DNA of 64,000 bases from Rotaria socialis (lineage: Eukaryota > Rotifera > Eurotatoria > Philodinida > Philodinidae). Shown in pieces: positions 51,466 to 64,000 of this stretch. Position 1 is the first letter of the stretch; the number at the start of each line of letters is the position of its first letter. Both the position numbers and the translations under genes were made by a program. The stretch spans positions 62,001-126,000 of the forward strand of contig CAJNYU010000683.1 of assembly GCA_905331475.1 (NCBI GenBank), written 5' to 3'. A model generated the notes under the pieces. The model did not search any database and was not told the DNA's origin. It was given only the letters and a program-made list of their open reading frames with translations.

Positions 51466-52586
51466 GGATCCTTTATTATTTTATGACGACCAAATTCGAA
51501 TGTCAGCGACAATTCAATACAGAAAAATATTCAGCCAGTCATATTCATTTATTCCGAGCTGCAACAATCAGCACCATCTAGTTGCATGTTTATTTCAGAT
51601 ATAAAGGTTTATTTAGTGCTTTTTATTCGCTCTTGAATACATATTACTTATTATCCTTGCGGTTGAATATTTTCAGCAAAAAAAATAAGATTTTTGACAA
51701 TTGGTAGAAATTGACTTTTTTTCAATATGGACTTTTCGGGGTTTTAGCGCTCTGACTCATTTTTTATTTTTACCTTTTGATCCCTAATATAAACCTTGAT
51801 AAAAGCATGACCAGAATATTCGATTGCTTCTATTCGTGCTGAATCGTTAATAGAAAACAGAAGTACATCTGGCTTTTTTCCTTATTTAGAATTTCATTTT
51901 ATGTTCGATTTAGATTAGTAGACACCTGTTTTATCTTATTCCTTTACATGGAATATATATTTATATTCTTCGCACGTCGATTCTTTGGACTTTGTCTTCC
52001 TTTTTTTGCACTGTTGCTCTTTTTCTTGTCCTATAATTAGTTCAATATCAAAGTTTATTTAGCCGTGGCGTTTTTTCTTTTTCATCAGTTTAATCATCTA
52101 GATGTATTATATTTTGCACCGAGGGATGCGTTTAAGCTAAGCTTCTTTTTCTTTTGTTTAAGTGAGATATTTTTATTTTTCATAAAGTAGATGAAAAATT
52201 TTTCTCATCATGCGTAGATCCGGCTTAAAAAGAAAAGATTTTTCTTGGAATTCTTTTATGCATTTTCCTTTTCTTTTCTTCTTGTATGTATGAGACGATG
52301 TTGCAAAGAGAAAAGGAAGTCGTAGGTAGAGAAGGCACGACAAGAAAAAGAAGAAAAAAGATTTTGTCATGCAAACAAGACAGAAAAAGGTGCACAGTCA
52401 TTTATAATTAGTTCTGCTTTCTGTCAATATTCTGCTACAACTTGTTTTCTTCAAAAAAGAAAAATGCATACAAATATACATATATATATATATATATATA
52501 TATTTGGATCTTTAAAAAAAACAGCAAATTGAGTCATATTTTTCCATTATAGATTCGCACTCATTTCTATTCATCCAAAAACAAAA
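51466..52586. promoter_or_regulatory. Shared divergent upstream region of twinfilin (-) and ALAS (+)
   Basis: The two start codons point away from each other across 1.1 kb, so this interval should hold both promoters. It includes a (TA)n run at about 52480-52503, some 85 bp before the ALAS ATG, and purine/pyrimidine tracts around 52240-52390. I looked for an iron-responsive element before the ALAS start and did not find a convincing CAGTGN hairpin. Confidence 0.5.
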
Positions 52587-54859
52587 ATGGTCATGCCTGC
52601 TTTGAAATGCCCTTATTTGGCGCAATTAACTTTACAACAAGTTCGAGCATCAGCTCCAAATATTCTTAATACTGGTGCTGTCTCGTGTCCAATATTTGGT
52701 CAATTTGTGCGAAAAATATCGACAACTGGCCTTAACAATGCAGCATCATTAAATCTATCATCAGCTTTAGTGAATTTTGATGATATCAAGGCTGTTCATG
52801 AAAGAATGCAAGAAAGGAAAACAGCAGAGAACATTGAAACACTATCAACAGCACGCAACAAGACATCAAGCCCGTATGGTGAAAGTAAGAATAAAACAAT
52901 TTGTTTCATTTTTTTAATATACATTTTTATCTTATTAAAAGTTATCGTTTCAACTGAATGTGAAGATCTTTCATGTCCATTTTTAAAACAAACACCTATT
53001 GCACTTCGTCGCTTCAACCATGATCATCGTACGATTACAACTAATCGAAAATTAGGTAATATTTTTCTTCCTATTCATTTTTAAGTTCTTCTTTCTATAT
53101 ATGCATAGAAAAATTAATTCATCCAATGGCTACCAATATAAATTTATTTGAATATGATCATTTTTTTGATCAAAAGATAGAAGCAAAAAAAAGCGACAAT
53201 TCCTATCGAATATTCAAACGGGTACAAAGAAAAAGTGGCTTTTTTCCACAGGCTGAAGAACGGAAAAATTTAGACGACGATAAGGATTCACGTACAATCA
53301 CTGTTTGGTGTAGCAATGATTATCTTGGCTTAGGTCAACATCCTAAACTGAAAAAAGCAGTGATGTAAGTAAAAACTAACTGCCCTAGGGATTGTAGTTT
53401 CATAAAAAAAAATTTTCATTAAAAAATAAATAGGAATATGAAAGCCTATTATTTTTCTATGAATAAATTTTTTTATGCATTACACGTAATAAGAATTTGC
53501 TAATCGAATTTTAAATTATTTAATATTTTTGTTTTTCTTATTAGTAATGCAGTTACTCTGCATGGCTCTGGTTCTGGTGGTACTCGCAATATATCAGGTA
53601 CAAGTCCATTACACGAAAAACTCGAAAACGAATTGGCACATCTCCATCAAAAAGAATCAGCTCTTATATTTACATCATGCTATGTTGCGAACGATACAAC
53701 ATTATTTACCTTGGCTAAAAGTTTACCTAAGTGCCATATTTTATCGGATAGTGGTAATCATGCATCAATGATTCAAGGTATCTGTACTAGTCAAGTACCG
53801 AAACATGTATTTCGCCATAATGATATTCAACATTTGGAAGAATTGTTAAAGAAACTTCCGCTACATATACCGAAAATTGTTGCCTTTGAAACAGTTCATT
53901 CTATGGATGGTAAAATATATAAAGAGAAATTTTTCTATAGGAAATATTTTTATTATATTTTTGAAATAGGTTCAATTTGTAATTTGGAAGCAATGCTTGA
54001 TGTTGCTCATCAGTATGGTTCAATAACATTCATCGATGAAGTACATGCTGTTGGTTTATATGGTCATAATGGAGCAGGCATTGGTGAACGTGATAATGTT
54101 CTTCATAAAATGGATATTATCTCGGGCACACTTGGTTAGTTAATAGTTATTTTTCTCGAATTCTAAGAAAATCAAAAATTTATCTTTTTCTTTTTTCTTT
54201 GTTCTTATAGGTAAAACCTTTGGTAGTATTGGTGGTTATATCGCTGGTAGCGCCAAAATGATTGACTTTATTCGAAGCTATGGCTCAGGTTTTATATTTA
54301 CAACATCGATGCCACCAACAGTTTTAGCTAGTGCTTTAGCAGCTATTGAGGTCGAGGAGTTTTCACAATGACACGGACAAATATTCCGAATAATTATTTC
54401 TTTTAGATTTCAAAGAGCGATGAAGGTCGTGCATTACGTCGCAAACAACAGGAAAACGTTCGCGAACTACGATCGAAATTGATTGATGCTGGACTTCCAG
54501 TTATTAGAGCGCCAAGCCATATTATTCCAATACATGTATGAAAGAAAAACTATTCTCTCAATCGTAAAGTAATTATTTGTTGTTTTGTTTTTTGAATGGT
54601 AATTTAGGTAGGTGATGCGGCATTAGCTTCACTTTTATGTAATCATTTACTTGATCGCTATTCAATTTATATTCAATCAATCAATTATCCAACAGTGGAA
54701 CGAGGCACGGAACGTTTACGTATTGCACCAACGCCTTATCATACAAGTGAAATGATTGATCAATTAGTTGATGCATTGAAACATGTATGGCAAGATGTTG
54801 GTCTTACTCTACATGATGGCGAAAAACAACACCCTCAATATATGCGACATCACGCTTAA
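52587..54859 (+). CDS. ALAS: 5-aminolevulinate synthase, mitochondrial
   Basis: Eight exons: 52587-52884, 52942-53055, 53109-53364, 53545-53909, 53970-54134, 54211-54350, 54407-54535, 54608-54859 (1719 nt, 572 residues). It condenses glycine with succinyl-CoA to 5-aminolevulinate, the first step of animal haem synthesis, in the mitochondrial matrix. Motifs: [26 protein letters not shown] and [14 protein letters not shown], whose Lys401 should bind pyridoxal phosphate, plus PSHIIPIH and [19 protein letters not shown]. The N-terminus has three Cys-Pro motifs (Cys8, Cys34, Cys111: KCPYL, SCPIF, SCPFL), like the haem-regulatory motifs that block import of vertebrate ALAS. An AATAAA follows directly after the stop. 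Intron 6 begins GTCGAG, a weak donor, but the join matches the family. Confidence 0.94.
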
Positions 54860-55815
54860 AAATAAATTACCATGAACAACTCTAGTCTATCCTTGCGTCG
54901 TAGAAATTCCTTAATTTTCAACATAGTTAGCTAATTTTCAATGTGAAAAACGAAACATAATCATTTCGATCTCGGTAGAATTCCTTTTTTTTTCAATTTT
55001 GCATGTTCCTTTTTTCCCCATTATTATTGCATAATAATATGATTCGAATATTCGCTAATTCTTTACCTTGTGCCTGTAGTGTTTTCTGATCAATTAGATT
55101 GAAAACAGGTAGAAGAAAAACGTTTTTTTGATTTCTATTAATTGCGTAGATGTTTATTTCTACTAATGGAGTTGAATCCTTATGAAATGCGCCTGCAAAC
55201 CAGTTAAATAAATATTTTAAACCAATATATATATCGTTTCTTTTTAATTTGTTTAATATACATTCTTTTCAGGCAATTATACATTTATCGTAAGTTAACT
55301 TGCAAACCAATGGCAATACTGACTAACCGGGCAAAAGAAAAATATATACGTATAATTCATGTCTAGCACTATTCAATTCTTTTTTTTTCTGGTAGGCATA
55401 GAGGAAAAAAGTGTAAGAACAAATAATGAATGTCTGAGCAACTAAACAGGAAACAAATAAATTGTGCGCACTTACAAGTATCGCTTTCAACTAAATAGTA
55501 GAAAATTACATGCTGCAAATAAAAAGTATTAATCATTACATTCAAAAGAAAATGAAAGAACGATTGCATTCAAGAATGTTTTCAAAAAATTCTATAGCGT
55601 TTTCTTATTCTTCTTTTTTGCTTATTCTCATATTAAAGTGACGCTTTCTTTTTCTCTTTTCACGCAGTCAGTTTGACTTGTATATTTTTTTGCGTATTTC
55701 TAAACGACTTTTTTCATCAAGGAAAAGCTTTTCCACGTTTGATTCGGTTCATCGCATTTTTATATAGCCATACTGCGCAAACTATTATTGTTTTCAAATA
55801 TAGTTAATCATAATA
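54860..55815. other. Intergenic between ALAS and AMP deaminase
   Basis: AT-rich, with an AATAAA at 54861-54866 that may be the ALAS polyadenylation signal. A minus-strand frame at 55369-55569 is Phe/Leu-rich and unsupported. The AMP deaminase promoter should lie in its right part. Confidence 0.5.
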
Positions 55816-60553
<4,738 letters not shown>

Positions 60554-61102
60554 ATAACACAAATCTTTACTATTAACAAGATATAACTAAATGAGATTTC
60601 ATAATTTCGTTGTCCGTGTTTTTTTTGTAAACTAATACACTGTTTTTTTATTCTAATAAAACTATGAAAAAAAAAAGGAAAATTCTAATCTTTATCAAAC
60701 CCACATGAGCAGTCAGCTATGGCCCCATTCACACCAAAAAGATAAAACAGAATTAACCACACCACACCACTAAGTCGTCTCAAAAGGATGACTTGAGTGT
60801 GAATTAGCCAATTACGTTACTTTATTTTTTTTATTTTTTGCAGTGTGAATGGGGCCTATGTCGCTGTTTTAACATGCTTTTATCAAACGATAACGATATG
60901 ATTCTCGGGATCCATAGTTTACCACTTATTTATATCGTTCTCTTTTTTTCATATTTATTTTTAGATTAAGTCAGCAGGCATAGATAGTACGAAACAACAC
61001 AAGAATCGAGAGGAGAAGAGTGTTTCTTAGTTGGTGATAGCATATTTTTGTCTGGTCAGTAGAAAAACTGGTTGACATTTCATATTTTTATTCTATGAAA
61101 AC
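60554..61102. other. Intergenic between AMP deaminase and ACSF2-like genes
   Basis: AATAAA at 60655-60660 may end the AMP deaminase transcript. A MITE-like element (60718-60859) occupies the middle. The remainder, about 240 bp, should contain the ACSF2-like promoter. Confidence 0.55.
60718..60859. mobile_element. MITE with 14-bp perfect terminal inverted repeats and TAT target duplication
   Basis: GGCCCCATTCACAC at 60721-60734 and its exact reverse complement GTGTGAATGGGGCC at 60843-60856 bound a 136-bp non-coding element. Similarity extends inward as an A run on one side and a T run on the other. TAT lies immediately outside both ends. A 3-bp TWA-type duplication and a GG start fit PIF/Harbinger-type non-autonomous elements. 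No transposase is nearby, so it would rely on one elsewhere. Confidence 0.75.
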
Positions 61103-63000
61103 ATGCTTATTAGCAACACCAAGCATTTTGTTACGCGTCCACAAACAACTTGGATTATATTTCAAATAAAAAAACGAAATAACTCCACAATACCATCAAC
61201 AAAATTAACTTCTAGTTATTTTCATCATGCTTCATCACTTCCACTTGTCTATAAAACACTAGCTCAAAGTTTTGATGACACAGCTGCTCAACATCCTGAT
61301 CATGAATGTTATGTTTTTAAAAGTACCTAGATCAAACATTATCAACTTGACCTTAATACGATAAATTTTAGGTGAACAAAAACGGTATACATTCAAATCA
61401 TTCAAAAATGAAGTCGATAGTTTAGCTGCATCCTTCATTGAATTAGGTTTCGAAAAAGGTGACCGATTTGCTGTTTGGTTACCAAATACATCAGAAAATG
61501 TTGCTATGACATTTGCTGCTTCAAAATTGGGTCTTATCAAAGTAGAGTTTTACTATTAGTTTTTCAAAATATTTTCAATGATAATTATCTTAGGTGAATA
61601 TTAATCCAGCGTATGTTGGACGTGAACTTGAATATTGTATAAACAAAGTTGGTTGTAAAGGTATTATTCTTCCACCAGCAGTTAAAGTCATTGAGTCATT
61701 ATCAATATTTCGTCGACTTGTACCAGAACTTGATCACCATACAATAGGGCGTGAGCTTTCATCAAAAGTATTACCAACATTGAAACATGTTATACTAACT
61801 GGTAAACAACCGTCTGTGCCAGGAACTCATTCTTATAATGATTTACTTGAACGTGGTGCTAAATTATCACATAGTAAATTAAATGAACGGCAAGCATCTG
61901 TCAATGTTGATTCTCCTGTTGCAATATTTTATACATCAGGTACAACAGGTCAACCAAAAGCAGCGACCGTAACCAATTTCGGTATGCTCAATATAGTACG
62001 TGCTCAATGGGAACATCTTGGACCTTATTTTACTAGTCTTTGTGTTCCTATTCCAATGTTTCACATGTTTGCCGAAGTCGTTGGTTTACTGAATGCTGCT
62101 GTAGCAAAATGCAAAATTATTTTTCCTGCTATTTTACCCGATACAGTTTCAACTATGCAAGCTATTCATGAAGAGAAATGCACGGCACTTATTGGCGCTC
62201 CAATTATCTTTCGAGATATTTTAACACATCCCGACAAAAAAAAATATGATTTAAGTTCATTAGAGTATGCTGCACTTGGTGCAAGTCCTATGCACATTGA
62301 CTTTTTACGTCAATTAGAAACTGAAATTCCGATTAAACGTGCTTCTCAAGGCTATGGACTAACAGAAAATTCTGCCTTACTCACAAGTGGTATGTGGGCC
62401 GGTGACAAAGATCCAAAACGTCGATTAGGATCATTGGGACGATGTATGCAACGTTTAGAAGTCAAAATTGCTGATCAAGAAGGAATCGCCATGCCTATTG
62501 GACGACAAGGTGAGATTTGGGCACGAGGGTATTCTATTACGCCTGGATACTATAATGATCCAGAAAAAACACGCGAAGCACTAACGCCATCAGGCTGGCT
62601 TCGAACAGGTGATATAGGAACTATGGATGAAGATGGCTACCTTTATTTTGTTGGGCGTCAAAAAGAAATGATTATTCGTGGTGGTATTAATATCTATCCA
62701 ATTGAACTTGAAAATACAATAATTGAACATCCAAGTGTTGCTGAAGCACAAGTATTTTCCATTCCTGATGAACGTTATGGTGAAGAAGTATGTACATGGA
62801 TTAAATTAAAACCAAATGCAGCTCCGTGTCAACCAGAAGATATTACAAAATTTCTTGCAGACAAATTAGCATTTTTTAAAATACCAAAACATATTCGATT
62901 CGTTGATAAATTTATAATGACACCAACTGGAAAAGTTCAAAAATTTAAATTATCTGAAGCAATGGTCAATGAATTGAAAGAAACAAAAAATAAAAAATAA
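61103..63000 (+). CDS. ACSF2: Medium-chain acyl-CoA synthetase, mitochondrial (ACSF2-like)
   Basis: Three exons: 61103-61322, 61372-61541, 61594-63000 (1797 nt, 598 residues; human ACSF2 is about 615). It should activate fatty acids to acyl-CoA with ATP. The ANL-superfamily signature FYTSGTTGQPKAAT (about 242-255) is the phosphate-binding loop. Others are YGLTENSAL, GWLRTGDIG, GYLYFVGRQKEMIIRGG and, near the end, the catalytic Lys in PTGKVQKFKL. The N-terminus (MLISNTKHFVTRPQTTWIIF, then basic and hydroxylated residues) suits a mitochondrial presequence. LVYKTLAQSFDDTAAQHPDH opens the acyl-activating region in the usual way. The gene is in tandem with AMP deaminase, with a MITE between them. 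Exon 3 carries most of the protein without interruption. Confidence 0.93.
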
Positions 63001-64000
63001 AATTTTTTTCATTCTTTTTTTTTCTATTTTGCTGATTTTAATTATGATGCGTAACACTGTAGATTGGCTTTTCTTATCTTTCATAATAGATTAACATTAG
63101 ATAGATCATGCACAAAGAGATTCGAAAAAACAAAGCTTCAAATTAAAAGAAAGATTAATAATCAATTTTTCATGTTGTTGAGCAATAAAGTTTCAATGTT
63201 GATTGTAGTTTACAGTAGAATAGTCACTTTTTGAAATAACTTCATCACATCATATTGGTCTTGAACCAAGGGGGAAAAAGAGATTTATGAGGTTCATGAT
63301 TTTTCTGAGTTTAGCTGATTTAAAATGAGTTTGAGAAAACGAAAAATTTGCTAAACTAGCTAAAAACTTTTCCAAATCATAAATTATTACTGAAAATCAT
63401 TCAAAGGCACCGAAACTCACGCAAACTCATTCCAATACAGTTAATTTATATTGACTGTAAGTTGAGTTTTACTGTGATTTAAATCAGCTTTTTCCCCCTT
63501 GTCTTGAACACATAATGCTACATAGTTCAACAGAAAAATTTGTCCGATTAATATTAGATGAGTATTACCATAATACATTATCGTTATTGTCACAAATCCA
63601 AATAATAGAAGTTCGATAAAGTTTTGAGAAATATTTCAATGTTATGAACGAAAAATTCAACAATAATTTCTATAGTAATTATTTCAATGATCGAACAGTG
63701 TATTAAAACATTAGTTTTCATTTTTGTGTGATCGTCAATCATCAGTCGGTTTCATGGGGCCCGTTTTGTTAATAATTGCTTATCTTATCTCCTACTATCT
63801 TCACTTTTTGACATACTTGCAAGCAACGATGACGCATTTGATGTCGATTTTACATCATTCACAACTATATTTTATTATGTTTTCTGGATACGAATTTTCG
63901 ATATTAAAAAAACCAAATGGCAATCAAAGTTTCAATTTGATTAATAGCTTGCTAACTTCCGCTTAATCATGATATATGAAATCATTCTGAGTACATTTTA
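63001..64000. other. 3' flank of ACSF2-like gene, no gene seen
   Basis: AT-rich downstream sequence. An 80-codon frame at 63724-63966 has hydrophobic composition but no splice context or recognised motif, so I leave it unannotated. There may be an unseen first exon of a gene to the right of the window. Confidence 0.45.

Noticed and set aside
52380..52586. Iron-responsive element before the ALAS start
   Set aside because: A CAGTCA occurs, but not the CAGTGN loop with a bulged C and a paired stem, so I do not call it.
55369..55569. 66-codon minus-strand frame between ALAS and AMP deaminase
   Set aside because: Hydrophobic, no initiation or splice context, and located in likely UTR or promoter DNA.
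63724..63966. 80-codon plus-strand frame near the right edge
   Set aside because: No family resemblance and no adjoining exon visible before the window ends.

Overview
The window looks like nuclear DNA of a small-genome animal. It is AT-rich, with many 50-80 nt GT-AG introns and compact genes about 1-5 kb apart. The gene set is metazoan: Cul3-type kelch adaptor, NUAK kinase, twinfilin, glycogen-targeting PP1 subunit and a dynein-arm assembly factor for motile cilia. I favour a bdelloid rotifer or another spiralian. This is an inference from style and content, not a tested placement. There are no bacterial operons, CRISPR arrays, rRNA genes or tRNA genes that I can see.

Layout. 1-1229 (-): partial ORF of unknown function. 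2438-5567 (-): DEDDy 3'-5' exonuclease. 5967-11081 (-): ARHGAP1-like BCH/Sec14-RhoGAP protein. 11276 to beyond an N gap (-): coiled-coil plus NZF zinc-finger protein, possibly TAB2/3-like. 16597-22239 (+): DNAAF5/HEATR2. 22501-23659 (-): PPP1R3-type glycogen-targeting subunit, convergent with DNAAF5. 24409-27438 (-): BTB-BACK-kelch protein. 28825-34390 (+): TFIIIC110/GTF3C2-like protein with zinc fingers, AT-hook and WD40. 37881-43859 (-): NUAK-family kinase with alternative first and last exons. 49309-51465 (-): twinfilin. 52587-54859 (+): 5-aminolevulinate synthase. 55816-60553 (+): AMP deaminase. 61103-63000 (+): ACSF2-like acyl-CoA synthetase.

Nearly all multi-exon models were assembled by hand from splice consensus, reading phase and family resemblance. 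For ten loci (exonuclease, ARHGAP1, DNAAF5, PPP1R3, kelch, GTF3C2, twinfilin, ALAS, AMPD, ACSF2) and for all NUAK exon combinations, the exon lengths sum to a whole number of codons with one terminal stop. The genes are ordinary housekeeping or signalling loci and do not form an obvious joint pathway. ALAS, AMPD and ACSF2 are neighbouring metabolic genes on one strand, but I see no evidence of co-regulation.

The most interesting structure is the NUAK locus. Two first exons splice in the same phase to a shared exon. Two alternative last exons each re-encode the end of the kinase domain and then carry unrelated tails, giving four possible isoforms. Other points of interest are a 23-codon in-frame exon inside the RhoGAP domain, a PIF/Harbinger-like MITE with perfect 14-bp terminal repeats, a foldback element in a twinfilin intron, and a composite 31-33 bp minisatellite in a DNAAF5 intron. 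I found no clearly new biological system.
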